Source: JAOUEA01 sp963762075 (GTDB taxonomy: Bacteria > Actinomycetota > UBA4738 > HRBIN12). Taken from it: DNA of 64,000 nt. The notes under the pieces are model-generated. The model worked only from the letters and a program-made list of their open reading frames with translations, was not told the DNA's origin and searched no databases. Positions 54,734-63,274 of the stretch are shown piece by piece (the stretch's first letter is position 1; the number at the start of each line of letters is the position of its first letter). The translations under genes were made by a program, and so were the position numbers. Location of the stretch: assembly GCA_963762075.1 (NCBI GenBank), contig CAVXJC010000002.1, forward strand, positions 186,001 to 250,000, given 5' to 3'.

Positions 54734-55777
54734 CTACGAGGCGTTCCGCGCGCGTCCTGCGCGAGGGCGCTGATCGCTTCCATCACGGTGCGATGCGCGA
54801 GGATCGCGGTGACCTCGGCGTGGTCGTACGGCGGCGAGACCTCGACGACGTCCATGCCGACCAGGTCGACCTGCCCGACGATCTGGCGCACCGCGCGCAG
54901 CAGCTCGCGCGCGAGCATGCCGCCCGACTCGGGCGTGCCGGTGCCCGGCGCCATGCCGGGGTCGACGACGTCGATGTCGACGCGACAGGTAGATGCAGTC
55001 GGGTCCGTCGAGCGCCTCGGCGATGGCGTCGGCGATCACGGCCTCGCCGCCCCGCTCCTCGATCTCGACCATCGTGTGCCAGCGGAAGCCCTGCTCGCGC
55101 ATCCAGTCGAACGTCTCCTGCTCCGGCCAGTAGCCGCGCAGACCGACCTGCACGAAGTTCGGGCCGGCGATCCAGCCTTCCTCGATCAGCCGGCGCATCG
55201 GCTCGCCGTGGCCGTAGAGGTTGCCCCACTGGTCGGCGCCGGTGTCGGCGTGCGCGTCGAAGTGCACGACGCCGACCCTGCGAGGCCACATGTGCCGCGC
55301 CACCGCGGCCGCGCTCGGGTAGGTGATCGAGTGATCGCCGCCGAGCACGATCGGGATCGGGCCCGCCTCGGCGACCCGGAACACCTTCTCGTGGATCACC
55401 CGCAGCCCACGCTCGAGGCGTGTCGGCACGATCGGCGCGTCGCCCGCGTCGACCACGTGAGGTTCGAGTACGGCTCCACGTCGAGCTGGATCGACCAGGC
55501 GGAGTCGCTGCTCCACGTGGTCGGCGCCATGCGGATCGCGCGGGGGCCGAACCGCGCTCCGGGACGCGAGGAGACACCTTCGTCGAGCGGCGCGCCGACG
55601 ATCGCGACGTCGGCACTCGGCCGCTCGCAGCGACTCGTCGTCGGTCGCCCACGGAAGCTTCTCGAAGGAGCCTCGCCAGTCCGAGTAGTACGGCAGATCG
55701 TTGGTCGTGAACTCGGCGAACTCGTCGTCGCCGCGGAGCTCGCTGTGCTCAAGGCGGAAGTCGGGCACATCGCTCAT
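54734..55777 (-). CDS. Agmatinase/arginase-family ureohydrolase, frameshifted
   Basis: ATG 55777 begins MSDVPDFRLEHSELRGDDEF. Manganese-site motifs appear in order but not in one frame: VAIVGAPLDEGVSSRPGAR in one frame, VLGGDHSITYP and VVHFDAHADTG in another, and VDIDVVDPGMAPGTGTPESGG in a third. The spacing fits a normal 330-350-residue ureohydrolase, so the gene is probably intact in the organism. Substrates in the family are agmatine, guanidinobutyrate and related guanidines, releasing urea. Divergent from the EEP gene. Confidence 0.75.
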   Translation of the reverse strand: MSDVPDFRLEHSELRGDDEFAEFTTNDLPYYSDWRGSFEKLPWATDDESLRAAECRRRDRRRAARRRCLLASRSAVRPPRDPHGADHVEQRLRLVDPARRGAVLEPHVVDAGDAPIVPTRLERGLRVIHEKVFRVAEAGPIPIVLGGDHSITYPSAAAVARHMWPRRVGVVHFDAHADTGADQWGNLYGHGEPMRRLIEEGWIAGPNFVQVGLRGYWPEQETFDWMREQGFRWHTMVEIEERGGEAVIADAIAEALDGPDCIYLSRRHRRRRPRHGAGHRHARVGRHARARAAARGAPDRRAGRPGRHGRRRGLAAVRPRRGHRDPRASHRDGSDQRPRAGRARNAS

Positions 55778-55862
55778 CGGCGAAGCTTCCCACACACGAT
55801 CGACACACACTTCCATGTGCCCGTCACAGCGCGAGGCGTGCATCAGAGATTAGGCTCGCGCT

Positions 55863-56798
55863 GTGGAACCCGTCTCCCGCGGGAGCCGCACGGGCCGCGT
55901 GCTGCTCGTCGTGCTATTGATCGCTTGGCCATGGCTGTGGTTCGTCGTGCGCGACGCCGGCGGCGCGGTCGACACCATCGCGGTCGGGCTGCCACTGATC
56001 GGAGTCGCGTCGGTGCTGTTCGGGGCGGTCATCTCGGGAGTCGCTCGTCGAATATGGCCGCTGATCGGCGGGGTCGCGATCTTCGCGGTCTGTGCGGTTG
56101 CCGTGATCGCGCCGAGGCTCCCGCGTCCGGTCGCACGGCCCGATCCTACGATCCGGCTCGTCGTGGCCAACGTGTGGGATGAGAACCCGATCCCCGAAGC
56201 CGTGCCGGACTCGATGCTCGCGCGAAGCGCCGACGTCGTCGTGGCAGTCGAGATGCCCGACAACGCGTTCTACGAGGCGATGAGCTCCAGCGCGGCTTCC
56301 AAAGGCCTCGATTCCTCGTGGGAACAAGGTCGGCAGGCGGTGTGGTCACGATTCCCCATCAGCGCCCTCGGGGAGAGGGGGCTGCCGGAATCGCGAGTGC
56401 TGCGCGTCAGCGTCGACGTGCCGGGTGCGCCGTTCGTGCTCTACGTCGTGCACGGGCTGAACCCGTTCCGGGAGACGAGCTTCGCGGACCAGCTCGCGTT
56501 CACCGATGCGTTGCTCGCCGCCATCGACACCGAGACCCGGCCCGTCGTCGTCGCGGGAGATCTCAACACCAGCGATCGAGTCTTGAGCTACCGGGAGCTG
56601 GACGCCGCACTCACCGATGCGATGCGCGCGCGATCCACGGGAGCCACCACCTACCTGGGCGGCTGGTGGCCCGCCCTGATGCTCCGCATCGATCACGTCT
56701 TCGTCACTCGCTCGTGGTGCGCGGCCGAAGCCGGCACGTTCACGCCCGCCGGTTCCGACCATCTCGGCGTCGAGGTCTCGGTCGGCCCCTGCACCTGA
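55863..56798 (+). CDS. Membrane-anchored endonuclease/exonuclease/phosphatase-family protein
   Basis: 311 residues starting at a GTG. Three membrane helices (about 12-90) precede an EEP domain: RLVVANVWDENP, DVVVAVEMPDN (Glu), VVVAGDLNTSD (Asp-x-Asn) and the closing GSDHLGVEVSV (Asp-His). This is the layout of the VanJ/teicoplanin-resistance-like membrane phosphatases and related proteins. Extracytoplasmic phosphodiesterase activity is likely; the substrate is unknown. Confidence 0.85.
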   Translation: MEPVSRGSRTGRVLLVVLLIAWPWLWFVVRDAGGAVDTIAVGLPLIGVASVLFGAVISGVARRIWPLIGGVAIFAVCAVAVIAPRLPRPVARPDPTIRLVVANVWDENPIPEAVPDSMLARSADVVVAVEMPDNAFYEAMSSSAASKGLDSSWEQGRQAVWSRFPISALGERGLPESRVLRVSVDVPGAPFVLYVVHGLNPFRETSFADQLAFTDALLAAIDTETRPVVVAGDLNTSDRVLSYRELDAALTDAMRARSTGATTYLGGWWPALMLRIDHVFVTRSWCAAEAGTFTPAGSDHLGVEVSVGPCT

Positions 56799-56809
56799 AC
56801 GCCACGGAT

Positions 56810-56836
56810 GAGGGCCGGGGACGCACCCCGGCCCTC
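56810..56836. terminator. Strong bidirectional terminator-like hairpin
   Basis: Perfect 11-base arms GAGGGCCGGGG and CCCCGGCCCTC around a 5-base loop (ACGCA), between the convergent EEP gene and the importer operon. Confidence 0.7.
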
Positions 56837-56864
56837 AGGCTGAACATGTGCGGCGTGTCGCGAT

Positions 56865-57806
56865 CTACAAGATGCCGGCCTCGGTGAGGTACTCGGCGGC
56901 GACGTCGGCGACGTCGCGCTTGTCGTTCACGACCTGTCCGACCATGTCGCGCATGTTCTCGTCGGTGAGCGTCGGCGTGACGCTGTCGAGCAACGCTCCG
57001 AGGCTCTCACTCGCGACTTCCTCACGAACGACCGGGATGAAGTTCCCGTTGGCCTGAAGGTTCTCCGTGTCGGTGAGCACGACGTATCCCTTGTCGACGA
57101 TGGTCGGGTCGAGGGAGAAGAGCTCCCCCACGTCGACGGCGCCGCTGTCGACGGCGGCGACCGTCTTGGGCCCGCCGAAGTCGAGCGGCTTGAATTCCCC
57201 GAACTCGATGCCATAGGTCTCCTTCAGGCCGGGGATACAGAAGTCGGAGTCAGGGCAGTCGGGTGGAGCGCCGAGCGTCATCTCGCCCGCCACGGCCGCA
57301 AGGCTGGTCATGTCGGTCAGGCCGTTCGCTTCAGCTGTTTCCGGGGTCACGACGAACACATTCGTGCTGTTTGCCTCGGAGATCGCGTACGTCACGAGCC
57401 CTTCGGGCGCCAGAGCAGCGGCCAGCGCATCGGCCACCGCCTGGGGATCGCCGTTCGTCGACGCCGACTTGTCGTACAGCGGCAGGTCGAACCCGGTGTA
57501 CTCGGGTTTGATGTCGATCTCACCCGCGGCCAGCGCCTCGTTACCGACCGCCCGATCGGCGATGTCGAGCTCGCGGGTGACGGTGTAGCCGTCGGCCTCC
57601 AGGACCTGAGCGTACATCTCGGCCACGAGCTGGTTCTCCGCGAACGCGCCTGAGACGCCGACGACGATCTCACCCTTGGGCTCGGCGCTCGCCGGCTCGG
57701 TGGCGCCATCGCTCGGGTCGTCCCCACCCGAATCTCCGCACGCGGCCGCGAACAGAGACAGCGCGAGGATGCCCGCCCCGAGGACGATCATGCGGTGCTT
57801 CCGCAT
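56865..57806 (-). CDS. opuCC: Glycine betaine/choline-class ABC importer, substrate-binding lipoprotein
   Basis: 313 residues. Lipoprotein signal MRKHRMIVLGAGILALSLF ending AAAC, then an OpuAC-type binding domain: EIVVGVSGAFAENQLVAEMY, IDIKPEYTGFDLPLYD and SGAVDVGELFSLDPTIVDKG. The order matches OsmF/OpuCC receptors, which bind betaine, carnitine or choline by an aromatic box; the exact ligand is not readable. ATG 57806 follows GGAGGG by 8 bases. Last gene of the importer operon. Confidence 0.88.
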   Translation of the reverse strand: MRKHRMIVLGAGILALSLFAAACGDSGGDDPSDGATEPASAEPKGEIVVGVSGAFAENQLVAEMYAQVLEADGYTVTRELDIADRAVGNEALAAGEIDIKPEYTGFDLPLYDKSASTNGDPQAVADALAAALAPEGLVTYAISEANSTNVFVVTPETAEANGLTDMTSLAAVAGEMTLGAPPDCPDSDFCIPGLKETYGIEFGEFKPLDFGGPKTVAAVDSGAVDVGELFSLDPTIVDKGYVVLTDTENLQANGNFIPVVREEVASESLGALLDSVTPTLTDENMRDMVGQVVNDKRDVADVAAEYLTEAGIL

Positions 57807-57928
57807 GGGTATCCCTCCATCTTGTCGTGGGGCGTCCATCTCCCCGATCCTGGACATGCGCACCCTAACAACGGCGCGCGACGAACCGCTACCCAACAGG
57901 CATGCGTTGGGATGGCGAGGACGCAACG

Positions 57929-58687
57929 TTACAGGGGGACGATATCGACAGGGTGTCCCTCGACGGCTGGCTGCGAAGGTTGCGCCCGAGCCCCTTCCGA
58001 TGTGAGGCGAGGCGCTGTCACGTTCGTGAGCATCGTGAACAGGAGGTCCGTCAGCAGAGACAAGACAGCGATCAGGATGGAACCGGCGACGATCTTGTCG
58101 TTCTCACGCAGCGCGAATCCGTCGACGATGTAGCGGCCCAGTCCCCCACCACCGATGAGGGCCGCGAGGCTCGCCGTCGCGACGATCTGCACGGCCGCGA
58201 GTCGAAGGCCGGTCATGATCAGTGGTGTCGCCATCGGAACCTCGAGCCGCCGGAGCACCTGCCGGCCGTCCATCCCCATGCCCTTGGCTGCCTCGACGGT
58301 GTCCGGGTCGACCTGCTGGATCCCGACATAGGTGTTGATGAGGATCACCGGGATGCCGAGGAGCCACAGCGCCACGATCGTCGGCAGGAAGCCGAACGCG
58401 AGCTGACTGGAGTCGCCGGGCAGCAGTTTCAGCGTCAGCAGGAACGCGATCGAGAGCACCGCGAGCGAGGGCACTGCGCGGCCCACATTCGCGAGCTGCA
58501 CGGTCCAGAACTGTCCTCGTCGCGTGTGACCGATCCACAGTCCGACCGGTACCGCCACGATCGTCGCCATCACGAGCGGGATCACCGAGAGTTGCACGTG
58601 CTCCCACACGCGCGCGGGGATGCCGTCGACCCCCGACCAGTTCGCTCCATCGACGAGCCACTGCAGCCCTTCGATCAGACCGTTCAT
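57929..58687 (-). CDS. opuCD: OpuC-type importer permease
   Basis: 252 residues, six predicted helices, with the EAA-like loop AAKGMGMDGRQVLRRLEVPMA that docks on the ATPase (key part GMGMDGRQVLRRLEVP). The start overlaps the stop of the other permease gene by 4 bases. It builds the membrane channel with its paralogue upstream. Confidence 0.88.
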   Translation of the reverse strand: MNGLIEGLQWLVDGANWSGVDGIPARVWEHVQLSVIPLVMATIVAVPVGLWIGHTRRGQFWTVQLANVGRAVPSLAVLSIAFLLTLKLLPGDSSQLAFGFLPTIVALWLLGIPVILINTYVGIQQVDPDTVEAAKGMGMDGRQVLRRLEVPMATPLIMTGLRLAAVQIVATASLAALIGGGGLGRYIVDGFALRENDKIVAGSILIAVLSLLTDLLFTMLTNVTAPRLTSEGARAQPSQPAVEGHPVDIVPL

Positions 58688-59397
58688 GTTGCGACCACCC
58701 GAACCCCCGCGGCCCTGGACCACGGGGTGACCAATCTCTGCACGCCGAGCAGCAGGATGTCGGCGCCGAACGCCAGCGCGATCGACAGCACCACCCCAAC
58801 GAGCAGCGGCGTCCAGAAGAACGTATTGAGGCCCTCGAGGATGAACTGTCCGAAACCCCCTCGCCCGATCAACGACGCGATCGTGATCAGCGCGATCGCG
58901 CTCACGGTCGCGATGCGCAGGCCGGCGATGATGACCGGCATCGCGAGCGGGACCTCCACGCGCCAGAGCAGCTGCCTTCGGGACAGCCCCATGCCGAGCG
59001 CAGCTTCCTTCACGTCCAGCTCGACGGAGTCGAGACCAGCGAGCGTGTTTCGGAACAAGATCAACAGGCTGTATGCGATCAACGGGATCGCCACCGTCGT
59101 GAGCGACAGCCCGGTGATCGGCAGCAGCAGGAAGATGAACGCGAACCCCGGGATCGTGTAGAGCACACCTGAGATCGATGTGATCGGTGAGATCGACCAG
59201 CGGTGGCGCGACGCGTACACCGCGGCCGGGAACGCGATCAGGAATCCGATCACGACCGAAACCACGGTCAGGTAGACGTGTTGCAGTCCACGGCTCACGA
59301 TCTCGTCGGTATGGTCGGTGATCCAGATCCATCGGATCAGCGGCTCGGTGTCACCCTGGGCGAAGATCCCGGCCATGACGGTCACCGTCGCGCTCAC
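58684..59397 (-). CDS. opuCB: OpuC-type importer permease
   Basis: 237 residues, with helices at about 40-60, 75-100, 105-125, 150-170 and 190-215. The ATPase-docking loop reads AALGMGLSRRQLLWRVEVPL. Overlaps the ATPase gene by 4 bases upstream and the second permease gene by 4 bases downstream, so the three are translated as a block. Confidence 0.88.
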   Translation of the reverse strand: MSATVTVMAGIFAQGDTEPLIRWIWITDHTDEIVSRGLQHVYLTVVSVVIGFLIAFPAAVYASRHRWSISPITSISGVLYTIPGFAFIFLLLPITGLSLTTVAIPLIAYSLLILFRNTLAGLDSVELDVKEAALGMGLSRRQLLWRVEVPLAMPVIIAGLRIATVSAIALITIASLIGRGGFGQFILEGLNTFFWTPLLVGVVLSIALAFGADILLLGVQRLVTPWSRAAGVRVVAT

Positions 59398-60497
59398 GAG
59401 ACGATCTCCTTCGAGATGCGTTCGAGCGACAGGATGCCTCGGTACTGCTGTCCCTCGGTGACGACCACTGCGACCGCCGTGCGCGAGGTGACGATCGAGT
59501 CGAGCGCCTGCCGAAGGGAGTCGGTCGCCGTCACGTAGGCGCTGAACGGGCGAGGGTTCGCTTCTCCGGCGGTCGATCGGCCTTCGAGCGACTCAGCGTC
59601 GACCCAACCGAGCAGCTCCCCGTCGTCGACGACGCTCACCCAGCCGAATCCGCCGGCCTCGATCGCGCTGCGAGCCTCGTCAGCGCTCGCGTTCGGTGCG
59701 ACGACCGGACCATCTTCCACACCGACGTCGCCCACCGCGATCAGCGCCAGTCGTTTCAGGCCTCGCTCGGCGCCCACGAAGTCGCGCACGAAATCGTTGG
59801 AGGGTTCTCGCAACACGGTCTCGGGCGGTGCGAACTGCTCGAGCACACCTCCGACGTTCAGGATTGCCATGCGATCGCTGAGCTTGATCGCCTCGTCGAC
59901 GTCGTGGGTCACGAAGACGATCGTCTTGGAAAGCCGGGCTTTGATGTCGAGGAACTGATCTTGCAGACGCGCGCGCACGATCGGGTCGACCGCGGCGAAC
60001 GGCTCGTCCATGAGCATCACCGGCGGATCGGCGGCGAGCGCGCGAGCGACACCGACTCGCTGACGTTGCCCACCGCTCAACTCCGCCGGATACCGGTCGA
60101 GCAGCTCACGGTCGAGGTCGAATATCTCGAGCAACTCGTCGATACGAGACGAGGTGCGCGCATCGTCCCAGCCGACCAGGTTCGGCACGGTCGCCATGTT
60201 CTGACGGATGGTTCGATGTGGCAGCAGGCCCGTGTGCTGGATGACGTATCCGATCCCTCGACGGAGCAGCACAGGATCCTGGTCGAGCACGTTCGTGCCG
60301 TCGAGCACGATCCGCCCGCCGGTCGGCTCGATCAGCCTGTTGATCATCTTCAAGGTGGTGGTCTTGCCGCATCCGGAAGGCCCGACAAGCGCAACGGTCT
60401 CGCCTTCCTCGATATCGAGCGAGAGGTCGCCGACCGCGGGCGCCGCTGCGCCGGCGTAACGCTTCTCGACGTCTTCGAGCGAGATCATGGCGGTCAC
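59394..60497 (-). CDS. opuCA: OpuC-type importer ATPase with CBS domains
   Basis: 367 residues. Walker A GPSGCGKTT, the betaine-importer segment YVIQHTGLLPHRTIRQNM, signature LSGGQRQRVG, Walker B VMLMDEPFAAVDP and the H-loop VTHDVDEA are all present. The C-terminal 120 residues form paired CBS domains, which in OpuA-type ATPases sense ionic strength or nucleotides. First gene of a complete four-gene importer. Confidence 0.92.
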   Translation of the reverse strand: MTAMISLEDVEKRYAGAAAPAVGDLSLDIEEGETVALVGPSGCGKTTTLKMINRLIEPTGGRIVLDGTNVLDQDPVLLRRGIGYVIQHTGLLPHRTIRQNMATVPNLVGWDDARTSSRIDELLEIFDLDRELLDRYPAELSGGQRQRVGVARALAADPPVMLMDEPFAAVDPIVRARLQDQFLDIKARLSKTIVFVTHDVDEAIKLSDRMAILNVGGVLEQFAPPETVLREPSNDFVRDFVGAERGLKRLALIAVGDVGVEDGPVVAPNASADEARSAIEAGGFGWVSVVDDGELLGWVDAESLEGRSTAGEANPRPFSAYVTATDSLRQALDSIVTSRTAVAVVVTEGQQYRGILSLERISKEIVS

Positions 60498-60530
60498 GGG
60501 TCGACCTGTTCGTCGATGGAAGCCCGCATC

Positions 60531-61148
60531 CTAGTGCAGCCGCTCCCCCACGGGCACCTCGAACGGCAGGGTGTTCTGGGCAGGCGGAAGCGGGCACGAC
60601 CAGCTCGGGTCGTAGGAGCATGACGGCTGGTACGCGAAGTTGAAGTCGAGCACGAGACGACCACCGTCGACGCCGAGGTCGGCGCCCTTGACCGTGTCGA
60701 GCAGGTAGCGGCCACCACCGTAGGTCTCGTTGCCACTCGTCGCATCGCGGAACGCCAGGTAGGTGCCACCTCCGTACTGGTCGAGCCAGAACACCTCGAG
60801 CGCGGCCTCGTTGCCGAATAGCTCGAAACGCGCTCGGGCGAAGCGGATCATGCGGGTCGAGTGACCGTCGCTCGTACCTACCTCGACCGCGCCACCGTCG
60901 ACGTGCTCGAGGTCGGCGAGCACGCGCGCTCGAGGCTCGTAGGGGAAAACGAACGGCCCCGTGTGCGAGCTGCGATCCGATTCCGGGACCGGCGATTGCG
61001 GGTGCGAGCCGAACAGATCGTGCCGCGTGTCGCACCAGCGCTTCCAGGCACGCGCGTGATCGCCGTCAGCCCGGATCGAGCGGTAGAGCTCCGCCACCTC
61101 GCGTCGCCACTCGGCGAGCGACATGATTCCGGAAACCGACGTATCCAT
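60531..61148 (-). CDS. DUF1684 family protein
   Basis: 205 residues. The pattern LAEWRREVAELYRSIRADG, LFGSHPQSPVPESDR, then VFWLDQYGGGTYLAFRDAT, GGGRYLLDTVKGADLG and LDFNFAYQPSCSYDPSWSCP (quoted at family length) is characteristic of DUF1684. No enzymatic function is established. It is transcribed away from the VOC gene and lies 33 bases upstream of the importer operon on the same strand. Confidence 0.82.
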   Translation of the reverse strand: MDTSVSGIMSLAEWRREVAELYRSIRADGDHARAWKRWCDTRHDLFGSHPQSPVPESDRSSHTGPFVFPYEPRARVLADLEHVDGGAVEVGTSDGHSTRMIRFARARFELFGNEAALEVFWLDQYGGGTYLAFRDATSGNETYGGGRYLLDTVKGADLGVDGGRLVLDFNFAYQPSCSYDPSWSCPLPPAQNTLPFEVPVGERLH

Positions 61149-61162
61149 CGCGCGAGGCTACA

Positions 61163-61176
61163 TTCGGAGCTCCGAA
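61163..61176. promoter_or_regulatory. Palindrome in the DUF1684/VOC divergent gap
   Basis: Perfect 14-base palindrome TTCGGAGCTCCGAA, overlapping the end of a possible -10 (TACATT, 61159-61164) for the VOC gene. A repressor site is plausible; the gap is only 45 bases. Confidence 0.35.
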
Positions 61177-61193
61177 CTCGAAGGGGGCAGCGC

Positions 61194-61617
61194 GTGACCA
61201 GCGCCAAGGACGACGACCACACCGGTTTCCCGACGACCGAGATGGAGCTGACACACATCCTCGTGGTCTCGGACTTCGAGCGCTCACGCGAGTGGTACCG
61301 CGACGTGCTCGGCGCGGAGCTGTTCCGCGAGTACGGGGAAACATCGGCCGTGTTCACGTTCGGCGCCGCGTGGCTGCTGCGTGGTCACAGGAGGCGGACC
61401 GACCGAGGACAAGCCGGACGTCACGTTCGAACCGCCGACGGATCCTCGCACGGTCGCTCACTCGATGACGATCCGCGTGCCCGACTGTCGAAGAGCCTAC
61501 GAGGTCCTCCGCTCGCGGGGTGCCGAGTTCCTCACGCCCCCCTACGACTGGGGTCGCGAGGTCCGCTGCTTCTTCCGCGATCCCGACGGACATCTCTTCG
61601 AGATCAGCCAGGCGTAG
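61194..61617 (+). CDS. VOC-family (glyoxalase-like) protein, one frameshift
   Basis: A GTG at 61194 follows GGGGG. The first part (MELTHILVVSDFERSREWYR then AVFTFGAAWLL) and the second (VTGGGPTEDKPDVTFEPPTD to CFFRDPDGHLFEISQA) form one normal 140-residue VOC domain, but they lie in different frames with a shift near 61380. The C-terminal Glu in LFEISQ and the N-terminal His in LTHILV are the usual metal ligands. Function unknown. Likely a sequencing error, since both halves are fully conserved. Confidence 0.75.
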
Positions 61618-61629
61618 CCGAGACGCCGC

Positions 61630-63210
61630 CTACCGCTTCGCATCCGCCAGGATCTGTCGGGAGGCGTTCGCACCTGGGCCGCCCGTGATGCCACCGCCGG
61701 GGTGCGCGCCAGAACCCGCCAGGTACAGCCCGTCGATCTGCAGGCGGTAGCGCGCCTCGCCGTTCAGCGGACGCCACGCGAAGAACTGGTCGAGCGCCGG
61801 CTCGGCGTGATAGACGTGGCCCCCCGTCAAGCCGTACTCGTTCTCCATGTCCTCGGGCGTGATCACCTCGCGCGCCTCGACGAGCTCGCCGAGCCCGGGT
61901 GCGAATCGTTCCAGGGACTTGACCGCGATATCGGCCACGCGATCGCGTTCGATCGACCACTCGGTGTCACGCAATCGGCGGGGCGCCGCTTGGAACAGGA
62001 TCGACATCACGTGCTTGCCGTCGGGAGCCAGCGACGGGTCGACGAGCGTTGGGATCGTCGCCTCCAGCATCGGATCCTCGGCGACGTGCCCGTACTTGTT
62101 GGCGTCCATCGCCTGTTCCACATGATCGATCGACGAGCCGACGACGATACGCCCTTGCAGCCGCTCTGCGTCGCCGCCGTGGAACGCCGGCAGTCCAGAG
62201 AGCACCAAGTTGACCTTGGCGGTCGCGCCCGGCTGGCGGATGTTCTCGGCGCGCCACACCTCGTACGGGTTCAGCTCGACGGGATCGCACAGGCGCAAGG
62301 TGCGCTTGGGATCGGCCGCCGAGACAACGACGCGCGCGTCGATCTCCGTGCCATCGGCGAGCGTCACCCCGCGAACACGACCTTCCTTCGAGCGGATCGC
62401 CACCACCTCGGCGCTTGTGCGTACGTCGACCCCTCGAGCCTCGGCCGCTGACCCGAGCGAGTTCGCGAGCGCCGCGGTGCCGCCGCGCGCGAACACCGTG
62501 GTGCCCGCGGCACCCCCGTCGGTACCTGCCGAGTCGTTCAGGAACACCGCCGCGGTGCCCGACGCCCACGGCCCCATCGATGTGTAGAGGACGCCGCGGG
62601 TCGTGAGGGGACCTCGCACCGCTTCATCGTCGAAGACCTCCTGCACGAGATCTGCCACCGCCATCGGCAGCGCCCTGATCGCCTCGCGACCGGTCCTCGC
62701 ACCCAGGTCGCGGAAGGCCTTTCCGAGCTTCAGGCCCATGATCGCGTCGGCCAATGACGGTGTCTTGGCGTCAGGAGGCGTGGCGACGTTGATGTACGCG
62801 AGGAAGCTGGCGATCGCGCGCACCTTCGAGTCGAATCCCTCGAACGCCGCGCCATCGTGAGCGTTGCGCTCTCGGAGCTCCGAAGCGGTGCGCCCCGGGT
62901 CGCCCCAGAACGTCACGGCCGATCCGTCGGGTTGAGGAGCGAACATGCGCACGGCCGGCGTGATCGTCTCGAAGCCGTGGCGCTCGAGCTGGAGATCGTT
63001 CACGACCGAAGCACGCAGACGCCCGACCGTGTGCGCGAGGCCGGGCGCGACGACGCCCTCCGCCGGCGAGGTCGTCCGCAAGATGCCCCCGATCTCGGGA
63101 GCCGCCTCGAGCACCGTCACCCTGTGGCCGGCCTTCGCGAGATACGCCGCGGCGATGAGGCCGTTGTGGCCTCCGCCGATCACGATGACATCGGACCGCG
63201 CCCCTTTCAC
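61630..63210 (-). CDS. Phytoene-desaturase-like FAD oxidoreductase (PYROXD2 type)
   Basis: 526 residues from the GTG at 63210, which has GGGGGAG five bases upstream; a GTG at 63240 is less likely. FAD motif VIGGGHNGLIAAAYLAKAG and the C-terminal LYLAGSGAHPGGGITGGPGA are typical of the CrtI/PYROXD2 group of flavoproteins, of which the carotenoid enzymes are one branch. No carotenoid neighbours are present, so a different dehydrogenation is likely. Tandem with a paralogue to its right. Confidence 0.85.
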   Translation of the reverse strand: MKGARSDVIVIGGGHNGLIAAAYLAKAGHRVTVLEAAPEIGGILRTTSPAEGVVAPGLAHTVGRLRASVVNDLQLERHGFETITPAVRMFAPQPDGSAVTFWGDPGRTASELRERNAHDGAAFEGFDSKVRAIASFLAYINVATPPDAKTPSLADAIMGLKLGKAFRDLGARTGREAIRALPMAVADLVQEVFDDEAVRGPLTTRGVLYTSMGPWASGTAAVFLNDSAGTDGGAAGTTVFARGGTAALANSLGSAAEARGVDVRTSAEVVAIRSKEGRVRGVTLADGTEIDARVVVSAADPKRTLRLCDPVELNPYEVWRAENIRQPGATAKVNLVLSGLPAFHGGDAERLQGRIVVGSSIDHVEQAMDANKYGHVAEDPMLEATIPTLVDPSLAPDGKHVMSILFQAAPRRLRDTEWSIERDRVADIAVKSLERFAPGLGELVEAREVITPEDMENEYGLTGGHVYHAEPALDQFFAWRPLNGEARYRLQIDGLYLAGSGAHPGGGITGGPGANASRQILADAKR

Positions 63211-63211
63211 G

Positions 63212-63272
63212 CGCTCCCCCGTCGGTGCTTGAGCGCCCACTTCAAGCGCTACCCCTTCGGTGCTTGAGCGCC
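63212..63272. repeat. Imperfect 26-base direct repeat before the PYROXD2-like gene
   Basis: Two 26-base copies at 63212-63237 and 63247-63272, differing at two positions, 35 bases apart start to start. Each reads CGCT(C/A)CCCC(G/T)TCGG then TGCTTGAGCGCC on the plus strand. On the minus strand the first copy supplies the GGGGGAG ribosome site of the gene; the second has GGGGTAG instead. Probably a local duplication of the leader. Confidence 0.8.
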
Positions 63273-63274
63273 AT

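Noticed and set aside
51600..55700. True pseudogenes from natural decay
   Set aside because: Motifs stay conserved in order and spacing, gene overlaps are kept, and the damage starts and stops sharply, so sequence error is more likely.
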